64,000 nucleotides of DNA from Streptomyces sp. NBC_00224 (GTDB lineage: Bacteria > Actinomycetota > Actinomycetes > Streptomycetales > Streptomycetaceae). The stretch's first letter is position 1, and every line of letters starts with the position of its first letter. Shown here piece after piece: positions 1-8,492 of this stretch. The notes beneath the pieces are model-generated. The model was not told the DNA's origin, searched no databases, and saw only the letters and a list, made by a program, of their open reading frames with translations. The translations under genes and the position numbers were made by a program. The stretch is from contig NZ_CP108106.1 of the NCBI RefSeq assembly GCF_041435195.1, forward strand, positions 7,577,001 through 7,641,000. Reading direction: 5' to 3'.

Positions 1-224
1 AGGGTGGGGATCGAGCGGATCTCGAACGCCGCCGCCAGCTCCTGCTGGGCCTCGGTGTCCACCTTGGCGAAGACCAGGTCCTCGTGGCGCTGGGAGGCCG
101 CCTCGTAGACGGGGCCGAACTGCCGGCAGGGACCGCACCAGGAGGCCCAGAAGTCGATCAGGACGAAGTCGTTGTCCGACACGACCTGGTCGAAGTTCTC
201 CTTGGTCAGCTCCACAGTCGCCAT
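1..224 (-). CDS. trxA: thioredoxin, 5' part only (runs off the window edge)
   Basis: The gene starts at an ATG at 222-224 and runs leftward off the window; 74 residues are visible. They begin MATVELTKENFDQVVSDND and contain the WCGPC redox pair, typical of a cytoplasmic thioredoxin that reduces protein disulfides. The start is supported by a GAAGGAG ribosome site just upstream. The gene is divergent from the flavin disulfide oxidoreductase that starts at 362, with 137 bp between. That oxidoreductase has its own redox cysteine pair but is not a thioredoxin reductase by sequence, so the pairing may be only positional. The C-terminal third lies outside the window. Confidence 0.95.
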   Translation of the reverse strand, partial: MATVELTKENFDQVVSDNDFVLIDFWASWCGPCRQFGPVYEAASQRHEDLVFAKVDTEAQQELAAAFEIRSIPT

Positions 225-361
225 CACGCACTCCTTCTTCCTGGCCTCACCGTGAAGCCGCTTCGCACAACGGCGGCCGCCGTCGTGGTATTCCGTGTGT
301 TTTCCGCTGACTCACGGCTGCCCCTGTGGCTCCGAGGTACTCCCCGCACCAGACTGTGCGT

Positions 362-1795
362 ATGACGGAAGCCCTGGAATACGACGTGGTGGTGCTGGGA
401 GCGGGGCCGGTCGGCGAGAACGTCGCCGACCGGGTGCGGGCGGCGGGCCTGAGCGCCGCCGTGGTGGAGAGCGAACTCGTCGGCGGCGAGTGTTCGTACT
501 GGGCGTGCATGCCCAGCAAGGCGCTGCTGCGGCCGGTGATCGCTCGCTCGGACGCGCGCAAGGTGCCCGGGCTGCGCGGCAGCGTGGAGGGCCCGCTGGA
601 CGTGCCGGCGGTGCTCGCGCACCGCGACAGTTACGTCTCGCACTGGAAGGACGACGGCCAGGTGCGGTGGCTGGACGGCATCGGCGCCCACCTCTACCGC
701 GGCCACGGACGCCTCTACGGCACCCGCAAGGTCAGCGTCACCAGCCCCGAGGGCGAGCACCACGTGCTGACCGCCCGGCACGCGGTCGCCGTCTGCACCG
801 GCAGCCGCGCCATCGTGCCCGATCTGCCCGGCATCGCCGAGGCCGGGCCCTGGACCAGCCGCGAGGCCACCAGCGCGCAGGAGGTGCCGGGCCGGCTCGT
901 GGTCGTCGGCGGGGGAGTGGTCGGCGTCGAGATGGCGACGGCCTGGCAGGCGTTCGGCGCGCAGGTGACGGTGCTGGTGCGCGGCGACGGGCTGCTGCCG
1001 AAGATGGAGCCGTTCGCGGGCGAGCTGGTCGCCGAGGCACTCAAGGAGGCGGGCGCCTCCGTACGTACGCACGTGTCCGTGTCCGAGGTCGTACGGGAGG
1101 GCAGCACCGGACCCGTCACGGTCGTCCTGGACGACGGCGGGCGCATCGAGGCGGACGAGATCCTCTTCGCCACCGGCCGGGCCCCGCGCACCGACGACAT
1201 CGGCCTGGACACCATCGGCATGGAGCCCGGCTCCTGGCTGCCGGTCGACGACTCCTGCCTGGTGGCGGGGAGCGACTGGCTGTACGCGGTGGGCGACGTC
1301 AACCACCGGGCGCTGCTGACCCACCAGGGCAAGTACCAGGCGAGGATCGCGGGCGCCGCGATCGCCGCGCGCGCGGCGAAGGTCCCGCTCCTGGAGACCG
1401 ACTCCTGGGGCGCCCACGCGGCCACCGCCGACCGTGCCGCCGTCCCCCAGGTCGTCTTCGCCGACCCCGAGGCCGCCTCGGCGGGGCTGACGCTCGCCGA
1501 GGCGGAGGCGGCCGGGCACCGCGTCCGGGCCGTCGACTACGACCTGAGCGGCGTGGCGGGCGCGGGCCTGTACGCCGACGGCTACCGGGGCCGCGCCCGG
1601 ATGGTCGTCGACCTGGACCGCGAGGTCCTGCTCGGCGTCACCTTCGTCGGCCCCGGCGTGGGCGAGCTCATCCACTCCGCCACGGTCGCGATCGCCGGCG
1701 AGGTCCCGATCGGGCGGCTGTGGCACGCGGTACCGGCGTACCCGACGATCAGCGAGGTGTGGCTGCGCCTCCTGGAGACGTACCGCGACCAGTAG
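362..1795 (+). CDS. FAD-dependent pyridine nucleotide-disulfide oxidoreductase (class I)
   Basis: A 477-aa cytoplasmic flavoenzyme of the dihydrolipoamide dehydrogenase/mercuric reductase superfamily. The FAD-binding GxGxxG (VVVLGAGPVGENVA) is at residues 9-22, the redox-active pair C44-S-Y-W-A-C49 lies in GGECSYWACMPSK, and a second Rossmann motif (VVVGGGVVGVEMA) is near residue 180. The C-terminal dimer region ends VPAYPTISE, where lipoamide dehydrogenases have HPTxxE. The His of the His-Glu catalytic pair is therefore replaced by Tyr, so the substrate is probably not lipoamide and stays unassigned. I chose ATG 362 because an upstream in-frame start at 326 would add a non-conserved leader. 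Confidence 0.85.
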   Translation: MTEALEYDVVVLGAGPVGENVADRVRAAGLSAAVVESELVGGECSYWACMPSKALLRPVIARSDARKVPGLRGSVEGPLDVPAVLAHRDSYVSHWKDDGQVRWLDGIGAHLYRGHGRLYGTRKVSVTSPEGEHHVLTARHAVAVCTGSRAIVPDLPGIAEAGPWTSREATSAQEVPGRLVVVGGGVVGVEMATAWQAFGAQVTVLVRGDGLLPKMEPFAGELVAEALKEAGASVRTHVSVSEVVREGSTGPVTVVLDDGGRIEADEILFATGRAPRTDDIGLDTIGMEPGSWLPVDDSCLVAGSDWLYAVGDVNHRALLTHQGKYQARIAGAAIAARAAKVPLLETDSWGAHAATADRAAVPQVVFADPEAASAGLTLAEAEAAGHRVRAVDYDLSGVAGAGLYADGYRGRARMVVDLDREVLLGVTFVGPGVGELIHSATVAIAGEVPIGRLWHAVPAYPTISEVWLRLLETYRDQ

Positions 1796-1833
1796 GCGCC
1801 CGTGTGGAGGTCGCCGTCAGCTGGAGGTCGCCG

Positions 1834-2694
1834 TCAGTGCTCCTCGAAGACGAGGTTCTCCGGCGGCTCGGTCATCCGGACGGTCTGCTCGGCGACCTCC
1901 ACGACTGTCGACAGGGTGGTGAACTGCCCCTTCGACACGATCAGGACGCGGTCGGGGCGCTGGTCGAGAAACGCCTTGAACCCGGCGAGCGAGGGGTCCC
2001 CGGCGCCGAGGACGAGATAGTCCGCAAGGCGCCGGAACAGCTTCGGCAGCACGACCGCGCTCTCGGTGAGCGAGGCCAGACCGTCGATCTTCGCGCCGCT
2101 CGCGGTCAGATCCACCGGCCACAGCCCGTTGGCGGCCGTGCGCGCCTCCTGCACCGCGGCCGTCATCGCCGCGCGCAGATCGACGAACAGCTTGGTGTAG
2201 TACGTCGGATAGGCGAGCCCGTCCGCCAACTGGGCGAAGTTGGCGGTCTGCTGGAGCAGCGCCGCGTCGACGAAGTGCTGCTGCCCGCTCGGGCCGGGCG
2301 CCGGGCCCCGTCCGGCCATCGCCACACAGCGCCCGTGCAGGTCCGCGCCCCGGGTGAGAACGAACCCCGGGGCCCGGTCGGGCTCGGAGGCGGTGACCGT
2401 GCCGTGGGCGTCGCGCTCGACGCCGGTGAAGCCGAGCCAGGCGGTGAGCGCGTCGGCCGCCCGGTCCGCGAACGGCGGCGGCTGGTGCGTCTCGCGGCCG
2501 TGCGCCGGGATGTAGTGCGTCTCCAGGGTGTCGATGCCGTCGAGCCGCAGCTGGGCGCCGCCGCTCCGGTTGCGCTGGACGCGGTGCGGCCCGGGTACGA
2601 GGTCCCACTGCGCGGGGTCGGCCGGGTAGAAGCGGACGGAGTCGCCGTCCGGTCTGGCACCGGTGACCCGGTACGTTCCTTCGATCACGAGCAT
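1834..2694 (-). CDS. nuclease-homologue (SNase-like) protein
   Basis: A 286-aa protein beginning MLVIEGTYRVTGARPDGDSV. The N-terminal half has a staphylococcal-nuclease-like layout: DGDSVRFYPADP, then LRLDGIDTLETHY, where the substrate acids and the R/D/E constellation would sit. The rest contains LQQTANFAQLADGLAYPTYY and resembles actinobacterial nuclease homologues annotated only by similarity. No signal peptide is evident. ATG 2694 is preferred over a start 15 codons upstream because GGAGG lies about 10 nt before it. The gene is divergent from the DUF1990 gene at 2930, and two identical palindromes lie in the gap. Nuclease activity is inferred from the family. Confidence 0.55.
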   Translation of the reverse strand: MLVIEGTYRVTGARPDGDSVRFYPADPAQWDLVPGPHRVQRNRSGGAQLRLDGIDTLETHYIPAHGRETHQPPPFADRAADALTAWLGFTGVERDAHGTVTASEPDRAPGFVLTRGADLHGRCVAMAGRGPAPGPSGQQHFVDAALLQQTANFAQLADGLAYPTYYTKLFVDLRAAMTAAVQEARTAANGLWPVDLTASGAKIDGLASLTESAVVLPKLFRRLADYLVLGAGDPSLAGFKAFLDQRPDRVLIVSKGQFTTLSTVVEVAEQTVRMTEPPENLVFEEH

Positions 2695-2857
2695 TCCCAC
2701 GACGGCCTCCTCAGCGTGCACACCGGGCACCTCCAGCATCCGCCGTCCGGGCCCCGGGGGCGCCCGCGCGGCGCGATAGTTACGGTCCGCCGGGCCCCGG
2801 CGCGCACAGCGCCGTACGCCGTTGCGCGTACGTCCCGTCCGCTCCGGCCACCGCCTT

Positions 2858-2873
2858 GTTGAACGCGTTCAAC
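2858..2873. promoter_or_regulatory. operator-like palindrome GAACGCGTTC, copy 1
   Basis: A perfect 16-bp palindrome, GTTGAACGCGTTCAAC, upstream of the DUF1990 gene. A second copy with the same 10-bp core begins 37 bp further on. The form matches a TetR-type operator; no regulator is adjacent. Confidence 0.6.
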
Positions 2874-2894
2874 GCGAGGTAGGCTCGCTCTGTA

Positions 2895-2910
2895 TCTGAA
2901 CGCGTTCAGA
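2895..2910. promoter_or_regulatory. operator-like palindrome GAACGCGTTC, copy 2
   Basis: A perfect 16-bp palindrome, TCTGAACGCGTTCAGA, that ends 19 bp before the DUF1990 start codon. A repressor bound here would block the promoter or leader of that gene. Confidence 0.6.
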
Positions 2911-2929
2911 ATGGGGGGTCGGTAAGCGC

Positions 2930-3484
2930 ATGAGCGTCCTCGCCTTCACTTATCCCGAGGTCGGCGGCACCCGGCTGCACCGGCTGCCCGCCGGATACCA
3001 CCACCTCCACCACAGCACGCGGATCGGCCATGGGCCGGACACTCTGCGCCGCGCCGGAGCCGCCGTCACCGAGTGGCGGATGCACCGCGCCCTCGGCGTC
3101 GGGGTGCGCTCGCCGTCCGGGCGGGCCGAGCCGGGCGTCCCCGTGGACATCGTGCTCGGCGTCGGCCCGGTCGGGATCGCGGCGCCGTGCCGGGTGGTGT
3201 GGACCGACCGGGAGCCGCACCGGATCGGCTTCGCCTACGGAACGCTCCCGGGTCACCCGGAGTGCGGCGAGGAGTCCTTCGTCGTGGAGCTCGACGGCAG
3301 GGGCCAGGTCTGGTTCACCGTCACCGCCTTCAGCCACCCCGCGAGCTGGTACACCCGCCTGGCGGGCCCATTGGTCCCGGTCGCCCAGCGGCTGTACGCC
3401 CGCCGCTGCGGGGCGGTGCTGCGCAGGCTGGCCCGGGAGGCGGAGCCCCGGCCCGGGTTCGCCCGCACGGCCACCCATCAGTAA
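2930..3484 (+). CDS. DUF1990 family protein
   Basis: A 184-aa protein that recalls the DUF1990 family (the C-terminal domain of YndJ-like proteins): LPAGYHHLHHSTRIGHG near the N-terminus, LGVGPVGIAAPCRVVW in the middle, and a closing helix WYTRLAGPLVPVAQRLYARR. The biochemical role of the family is unknown. It has no signal peptide and no convincing membrane segment. Two copies of a GAACGCGTTC palindrome upstream suggest repression by a TetR-like factor encoded elsewhere. It is followed 10 bp later by an acetyltransferase gene, which could be cotranscribed. Confidence 0.8.
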   Translation: MSVLAFTYPEVGGTRLHRLPAGYHHLHHSTRIGHGPDTLRRAGAAVTEWRMHRALGVGVRSPSGRAEPGVPVDIVLGVGPVGIAAPCRVVWTDREPHRIGFAYGTLPGHPECGEESFVVELDGRGQVWFTVTAFSHPASWYTRLAGPLVPVAQRLYARRCGAVLRRLAREAEPRPGFARTATHQ

Positions 3485-3494
3485 TACTCACCAC

Positions 3495-3971
3495 ATGACC
3501 TCACACATTACGAGCAAGGGTGGCGAGGGCGTGCTGATCCGGCGCGCGGTCGCGCGCGACGCCAAGCGCCTCACCCGGCTCGTACGGTCGTCACGCGCGT
3601 ACGAGGGCCCGTACGCGCCGATGGTCGCGGGCTACCGGGTGGGACCCGACTACATCGAGACGCACGAGGTGTACGTGGCGGTCGGCGCCGACGACCGGCT
3701 GCTCGGCTTCTACGCCCTGCTGCTCGCCCCGCCCGAGCTCGACCTGATGTTCGTCGCCGACGACGCCCAGGGGCTCGGCATCGGACGCCGATTGGTCGCG
3801 CACATGACCGGCCGGGCCCGGGCCGCCGGGCTCGACCGCGTCCGGGTGGTCTCGCACCCGCCCGCCGAGGGCTTCTACCGCAGCATGGGCGCGCTGCGGA
3901 CCGGCACGGCCCGCGCGAACCCGCCCGCGGTGATGTGGGACCGGCCTGAGCTGGAGATCCCGATTCCCTGA
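3495..3971 (+). CDS. GNAT family N-acetyltransferase
   Basis: A 158-aa single-domain GNAT enzyme. The acetyl-CoA pyrophosphate-binding motif is QGLGIGRRLVAHM (Q/RxxGxG/A), preceded by strand LDLMFVADDA and followed by the motif B region LDRVRVVSHPPAEGFYRSMG, the usual F/Y-x-x-x-G end of the fold. The acceptor substrate cannot be deduced. ATG 3495 gives MTSHITSKGGEG; it sits 10 bp after the DUF1990 stop, so the two may form one transcript. Confidence 0.85.
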   Translation: MTSHITSKGGEGVLIRRAVARDAKRLTRLVRSSRAYEGPYAPMVAGYRVGPDYIETHEVYVAVGADDRLLGFYALLLAPPELDLMFVADDAQGLGIGRRLVAHMTGRARAAGLDRVRVVSHPPAEGFYRSMGALRTGTARANPPAVMWDRPELEIPIP

Positions 3972-3987
3972 CCGGTCCCGGACCGCC

Positions 3988-5037
3988 TCAGGTGAGCTCC
4001 ACCCCGACCTGGCCCCACGCCTTGGTGACGGCCTGGAGCTCGTCGCCGTCGCCGTACAGGCCGCGGGCGGTGGCGACCGTGAGGCGGCCGAAGTCGGCGA
4101 ACTGGGCGTCGCTCGCCAGCTCTCCGCCGGTCAGCGTGGCGTACCAGATCTTCCCGGCCCGCTCCCAGGCGTTGCCGCCCAGCGCCGTGGCCGCCAGGTA
4201 GAACGCGTGGTTGGGGATGCCCGAGTTGATGTGCACTCCGCCGTTGTCCCGGCTGGTGCGCACGAAGTCCTCCATCGTGGCGGGCTGCGGGTCCTTGCCG
4301 AGCTGCGGGTCGTCGTACGCCGTGCCCGGCGCCCTCATCGACCGCAGCGCCTCGCCGTGGATGCGCGGGCCGAGCAGCCCGGCGCCGATCAGCCAGTCGG
4401 CCTGGTCGGCGGACTGCCCGAGCGCGTACTGCTTGATGAGTGAGCCGAAGACGTCCGAGACCGACTCGTTGAGCGCGCCCGACTGCCCGAAGTACTCCAG
4501 GTTGGCGGTGAACTGCGTGACGCCGTGGGTGAGTTCGTGGCCGATGACGTCGACCGGGATGGTGAAGTCGAGGAAGAGCTCGCCGTCCCCGTCGCCGAAC
4601 ACCATCTGCTCGCCGTTCCAGAAGGCGTTGTCGTACTTCTCGCCGTAGTGGACGGTCGCCTCCAGCGGCAGTCCGGAGTCGTCGATCGAGTGCCGCCCGT
4701 ACGCCTTGAGATACAGCTCGAAAGTGGCACCGAGCCCGGCGTGCGCCCGGTTGACGGTCGCGTCCTGCGACGGCGTGTCGCTCTCGGTGTGCACCTTCGA
4801 ACCGGGCAGCGTCTCCTGCGACCTGGCGTCGTAAATCGTGCGGGTGGGCTTGTCGGAGGGCGTGCCCGTGGGGGCGGCCATGCCACGCACGGTGGTGATC
4901 CGGCGCCGGGTGCGCTGGAGCGCGTCGTGCTCAAGGGTGCGGCGCGCTGGCTCGAACGTGGTGGGGTCCTCGGCCTGCGCGAGCTTGTCGAGGACATGGG
5001 GCGGGATGATGGTGCAGAACACGGTGTTGGTCTCCAT
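3988..5037 (-). CDS. M4 (thermolysin) family zinc metallopeptidase
   Basis: A 349-aa neutral metalloprotease. The zinc motif is H167-E-L-T-H171 in VIGHELTHGVTQF, with the third zinc ligand E191 in GALNESVSDVFG and the transition-state His in GGVHINSGIPNHAFY. There is no signal peptide. The short N-terminus (FCTIIPPHVLDKLAQ) resembles the small propeptide of protealysin-like M4 enzymes rather than the long thermolysin prosequence, so the protein may be intracellular or exported by a non-Sec route. I use ATG 5037; an in-frame TTG three codons upstream is less likely. It is followed by 107 bp and then CorA on the same strand. Confidence 0.92.
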   Translation of the reverse strand: METNTVFCTIIPPHVLDKLAQAEDPTTFEPARRTLEHDALQRTRRRITTVRGMAAPTGTPSDKPTRTIYDARSQETLPGSKVHTESDTPSQDATVNRAHAGLGATFELYLKAYGRHSIDDSGLPLEATVHYGEKYDNAFWNGEQMVFGDGDGELFLDFTIPVDVIGHELTHGVTQFTANLEYFGQSGALNESVSDVFGSLIKQYALGQSADQADWLIGAGLLGPRIHGEALRSMRAPGTAYDDPQLGKDPQPATMEDFVRTSRDNGGVHINSGIPNHAFYLAATALGGNAWERAGKIWYATLTGGELASDAQFADFGRLTVATARGLYGDGDELQAVTKAWGQVGVELT

Positions 5038-5160
5038 GCCGAGCAATGTGGCACAGCGTGACCGCTTCGGTGATGCCTGTAGTCGAGTTGGCTGAAAATC
5101 GGTGGCGGAGTCGGAACGGCCGCTTCTACGGACCGTGACGGCGGCCCGCCGGTCGTCCGG

Positions 5161-6249
5161 TCACAGCCAGCCGTTGCGGCGGAAGCCCCGGTGGATGGCG
5201 AAGCAGGCGACGGCCATGAGGGCGAGGGCGAGGAAGTACCCGTACTTCCAGTGCAGTTCCGGCATGTTGTCGAAGTTCATGCCGTAGATCCCGCACACCA
5301 TCGTCGGCACCGCGACGATCGCCGCCCACGCCGTGATCTTGCGCATGTCCTCGTTCTGGGCCACCGTCACCTGCGCCAGATGGGCCTGGAGGATCGAGTC
5401 GAGCAGCGCGTCGAAGGAGCCGATCTGCTCGTTGACCCGGGCCAGATGGTCGAAGACGTCGCGGAAGTACGGCTGGGTGTCCGGGCCGATGTGCGGCATC
5501 GGCCCGGTGGCGAGGGCCTGGAGCGGGCGGTACAGCGGCGTCACCGCCCGCTTGAACTCCAGGAGTTCGCGCTTGAGCTGGTAGATGCGGCCCGCGTCGC
5601 CGCGCCCGGCGGTGTCGCTGAACACGGCGGTCTCGACGGCGTCCACGTCGTCCTGCATGGCGTCGATGACCACGAGGTAGTCGTCGACGACGTGGTCCGC
5701 TATGGCGTGCAGCACCGCCGCCGGGCCCTTGGCGAGCTGGTCGGGCGTCTTCTCCAGGGCCTCGCGCAGCGGACCGAGCGAGCCGTGCTTGCCGTGCCGC
5801 ACGGTGACCACGAAGTCGGGCCCGGTGAAAATCATCAACTCACCGGTCTCGACGACCTCGCTGGTCGCGGTCAGCTCCTCGTGCTCGACGTAGCCGACGG
5901 TCTTGAAGACCGCGAACAGCACGTCGTCGTACGGCTGGACCTGCGGCCGCTGATGGGCGCGGACCGCGTCCTCGACGGCCAGCGGGTGCAGCTCGAAGAG
6001 CTCGGCGATCCCGGCGAACTCCTCGGCGCTCGGCTCGTGCAGCCCGACCCACACGAACCCCTCCCCGGCCTTGCGCACCCGCCGTACGGCCTCGTCCACC
6101 GGGCAGTCGCCCGGCTGGCGCACCCCGTCCCGGTAGACCACGCAGTTCACCACGGCGCTGCCGAGAGGCGAGCGGGCCGGGTGGCTGAGGTCCACCGTGC
6201 GGCGGTAGGCACGGCGGACCGCCCTGCGGAGGTTGCGGATCATGGGCAC
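5161..6249 (-). CDS. corA: CorA family magnesium/cobalt transporter
   Basis: A 362-aa CorA-type divalent cation channel. It has a long acidic and helical cytoplasmic N-domain (FVWVGLHEPSAEEF at the start), then two membrane helices near the C-terminus. The diagnostic GMN selectivity loop is in VCGIYGMNFDNMPEL, and the second helix is followed by the basic tail HRGFRRNGWL. The start is probably GTG 6249, because GAAGGAG lies 9 nt upstream; ATG 6243 two codons later is the alternative. The gene lies just downstream of a small TPR gene on the same strand. Confidence 0.93.
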   Translation of the reverse strand: MPMIRNLRRAVRRAYRRTVDLSHPARSPLGSAVVNCVVYRDGVRQPGDCPVDEAVRRVRKAGEGFVWVGLHEPSAEEFAGIAELFELHPLAVEDAVRAHQRPQVQPYDDVLFAVFKTVGYVEHEELTATSEVVETGELMIFTGPDFVVTVRHGKHGSLGPLREALEKTPDQLAKGPAAVLHAIADHVVDDYLVVIDAMQDDVDAVETAVFSDTAGRGDAGRIYQLKRELLEFKRAVTPLYRPLQALATGPMPHIGPDTQPYFRDVFDHLARVNEQIGSFDALLDSILQAHLAQVTVAQNEDMRKITAWAAIVAVPTMVCGIYGMNFDNMPELHWKYGYFLALALMAVACFAIHRGFRRNGWL

Positions 6250-6330
6250 GGCTGAGCACTCCTTCGGCGGATCGATCGGCCAGTGTGCCATGCGCGGCCG
6301 AAGGGGCCGTCGGCGCGCCGAGTCCGCAGG

Positions 6331-6684
6331 TCACCGCTGCTGTGCCGGGACCTCCCCGTCGAAGGCGGCGGCGAGGCGCAGATAGCGGGCCGCGTCCTCG
6401 GGCCGGCCCTGGCGCTCCAGGGTGCGGCCGAGCATCAGCGTCGCGTACTGCTCGACGGGGTCGCGCTCCAGGACGGAACGCAGCTCGGCCTCGGCCTTCT
6501 TGAGCTGGGCGGAGTGGTAGTAGGCGCGGGCGAGCAGCAGCCGCGGCGCGACCTGCTCGGGCACCTCGTCGACGATGCCGGTCAGGATGCGTACGGCTGT
6601 GACGTACTCCTTGGCCTCGAAGAACAGCTGGGCGCGGTCCCAGCGCTCGGCGGTGGTGCCGGACTCGTAGTAGCTGTCGACCAC
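6331..6684 (-). CDS. small tetratricopeptide repeat protein
   Basis: A 117-aa protein with two to three TPR-like helical pairs: AQLFFEAKEYVTAVRILTGI, PRLLLARAYYHSAQLKKAEA and YATLMLGRTLERQGRPEDAA, each with the small-residue spacing of TPRs. It is likely a scaffolding or adaptor protein in the cytoplasm. I place the start at GTG 6684 (product VVDSYYESGTTAERWDR), which has AGAGGA 6 nt upstream; longer versions add a non-conserved leader. It is divergent from the pirin gene, with 143 bp between. Partners are unknown. Confidence 0.8.
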   Translation of the reverse strand: MVDSYYESGTTAERWDRAQLFFEAKEYVTAVRILTGIVDEVPEQVAPRLLLARAYYHSAQLKKAEAELRSVLERDPVEQYATLMLGRTLERQGRPEDAARYLRLAAAFDGEVPAQQR

Positions 6685-6827
6685 GGAGGATCCTCTCGTA
6701 GCTGGTCTGCCAAATGCCGATACGGACGCCACAACACGAGGTGATGGTTGAAAATTCCACAACCTTGCGGGTGTGGCGCGCGTGGGAGGCTGCCACCGGG
6801 TGCCCCGACAGGAATAGGTTGACCGAC

Positions 6828-7793
6828 ATGAGCAATCTCGATCGTCAAGCCACACTCTCCGTGTGCGGCGGCCGCGGCTTCGTCGTCGCCGAGCCGGTGC
6901 GCGAGCTGCTGTCGCCGCGCACCGTCAAGCTCGGCGAGTCCACCGAGGTCCGCCGGCTGCTGCCGAACCTCGGCCGCCGCATGGTCGGCGCCTGGGCCTT
7001 CGTCGACCACTACGGCCCGGACGACATCGCCGACGAGCCCGGTATGCAGGTGCCGCCGCACCCGCACATGGGGCTGCAGACGGTGAGCTGGCTGCACGAG
7101 GGCGAGGTGCTGCACCGCGACAGCCTCGGCAGCCTGCAGACCGTACGCCCGCGCGAGCTCGGCCTGATGACCTCGGGGCGGGCGATCAGCCACTCCGAGG
7201 AGAGCCCCCGCCCGCACGCCCGCCTCCTGCACGGCGCCCAGCTCTGGGTCGCCCTGCCCGACGCCCACCGCCACACCGAGCCGCACTTCCAGCACCACGC
7301 GGACCTCCCCACGGTCACCGCCCCGGGCCTGAAGGCCACGGTGATCCTGGGCGAGCTCGACGGCGCGGCGTCGCCGGGCACGATCTACAGCCCCCTGGTG
7401 GGCGCCGACCTGACCCTGACGGCCGGCGCGGACCTCGCCCTGCCCCTCGACCCGGACTTCGAGTACGCGGTCCTGTCGATGTCCGGCGAGGCCCACGTGG
7501 ACGGCGTCCCGGTCCTCCCCGGCTCCATGCTCTACCTCGGCTGCGGCCGCACCGAACTCCCCCTGCACGCCCCCTCGGACGCCTCCCTCATGCTCCTGGG
7601 CGGCGAGCCGTTCGAGGAGGAGATCGTGATGTGGTGGAACTTCATCGGCCGCTCGCAGGCGGACATCGAGGAGGCGCGGGAGGAGTGGATGTCGGGGGCG
7701 CGGTTCGGTGAGGTGAAGGGGTATGACGGGGAGCGGTTGGCCGCGCCCGCGCTGCCGGCGGTGGCGTTGAAGGCTCGGGGGAGGGTGCGCTGA
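6828..7793 (+). CDS. pirin family protein
   Basis: A 321-aa bicupin. The N-terminal cupin holds the iron-binding set HPHMGLQTVSWLHEGEVLHRDS and MTSGRAISHSEESP, typical of pirins (quercetinase-like or redox-sensing proteins). The C-terminal cupin carries FEYAVLSMSGEAHVDGVPV. ATG 6828 gives MSNLDRQATLSVCGGRG. The 54 C-terminal residues from MWWNFIGRSQ onward recur at 19438-19602 with 42 of 54 identical. This makes the gene 3' end a candidate insertion target (see findings). Confidence 0.92.
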   Translation: MSNLDRQATLSVCGGRGFVVAEPVRELLSPRTVKLGESTEVRRLLPNLGRRMVGAWAFVDHYGPDDIADEPGMQVPPHPHMGLQTVSWLHEGEVLHRDSLGSLQTVRPRELGLMTSGRAISHSEESPRPHARLLHGAQLWVALPDAHRHTEPHFQHHADLPTVTAPGLKATVILGELDGAASPGTIYSPLVGADLTLTAGADLALPLDPDFEYAVLSMSGEAHVDGVPVLPGSMLYLGCGRTELPLHAPSDASLMLLGGEPFEEEIVMWWNFIGRSQADIEEAREEWMSGARFGEVKGYDGERLAAPALPAVALKARGRVR

Positions 7794-7832
7794 GCTGCAC
7801 TTTTCGTGTTTCGAGCGGAGTGCGGAAGGGGT

Positions 7833-7857
7833 GGGCCCCGGGGTGCCCTCGGGGCCC
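7833..7857 (+). terminator. putative terminator after pirin
   Basis: Inverted repeat GGGCCCCG / CGGGGCCC with a 9-nt loop, 40 bp after the pirin stop. There is no long T run, as is usual in streptomycetes. Confidence 0.5.
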
Positions 7858-8459
7858 TTGCCGACGCTCGGCCGGGAGCGGCAACCCCTTCATGGGTGTG
7901 GGGCTCCCTGGCGCGGGCGTCTTGCAGGTTTCGGTGCCTGTGAGCAGGTCTGATCGGACTGGTGCTGACCCTTTGCTGACTCTACTGATGAGTAATCAGA
8001 GGGGGGTGGGGGTGCTTTCAGCAGGGACGAGGCAGCCTCGGAGTCGAGGGGGAGGGAGTGCATCGGAAGGGCTTCCGGGACGCATGCTGACTTCCCCGCC
8101 CGTCGCATCCGGTGGATTTCTCGCGATCGTCCGCACGAGGCCTTCTTGTTCTCTTGTCCGGTTCCGAGGCCGAGGCCATTCCGTGCACGGCGCGAGTCCG
8201 GGCCAGCAGGTTTTTCGTCTGCTGGCGGTACGCGGTCTCACCTGCTGCTGATGTGCGGCAACGGGTGGGTCTCCCGATGTGGAGCCGAGTTGGTCCGCAG
8301 GGGGTACGCGCGCTCCTTGGCTCACGGCGGCAGTCGGGCCGCTCCCCGGCACGAGCGATCCTGGCGGGGAGCGGCACACCGGCACCAGAGGGCTGTGTGC
8401 GGCGGTGGCGGACGTGGCTGGACTGCGGCGTCGAGGGGCATGGGAAGAGCCGGCTGCCG
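7858..8459. other. non-coding left border of the inserted block
   Basis: About 600 bp with no convincing gene on either strand. It contains the motif TGCTGACCCTTTGCTGAC at 7963-7980, which recurs (17 of 18) at 19368-19385 beside the duplicated pirin tail. Short open frames here have no recognisable domains. It is compatible with decayed mobile-element DNA. Confidence 0.4.
7963..7980 (+). repeat. 18-bp direct-repeat motif, left copy (candidate recombinase arm site)
   Basis: TGCTGACCCTTTGCTGAC contains two TGCTGAC half-units. The right copy at 19368-19385 differs at one base. The two lie 170 bp after the intact pirin and 52 bp before the duplicated pirin tail. Function as an integrase arm or att-related site is inferred. 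Confidence 0.4.
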
Positions 8460-8490
8460 CACCGATGTCGCCGTACAGGCGACATCGGTG
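8460..8490 (-). terminator. terminator after the NlpC/P60 gene
   Basis: Perfect 13-bp inverted repeat CACCGATGTCGCC / GGCGACATCGGTG with a 5-nt loop, 2 bp beyond the stop of the NlpC/P60 gene. It marks the 3' end of the same-strand cluster that begins near 16.1 kb. Confidence 0.75.
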
Positions 8491-8492
8491 TG

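Noticed and set aside
362..1795. Assignment as dihydrolipoamide dehydrogenase or mercuric reductase
   Set aside because: The C-terminal His of the HPTxxE motif is Tyr and no metal-binding Cys pair is seen at the C-terminus.
295..2862. Very long open frame (about 855 codons) overlapping the oxidoreductase and nuclease-like genes
   Set aside because: Arg/Gly/Ala-rich translation without domains; it is the out-of-frame shadow of real GC-rich genes.
7858..8459. Possible integrase remnant in the left border
   Set aside because: I could not find tyrosine- or serine-recombinase motifs in any frame, so it is recorded as non-coding.
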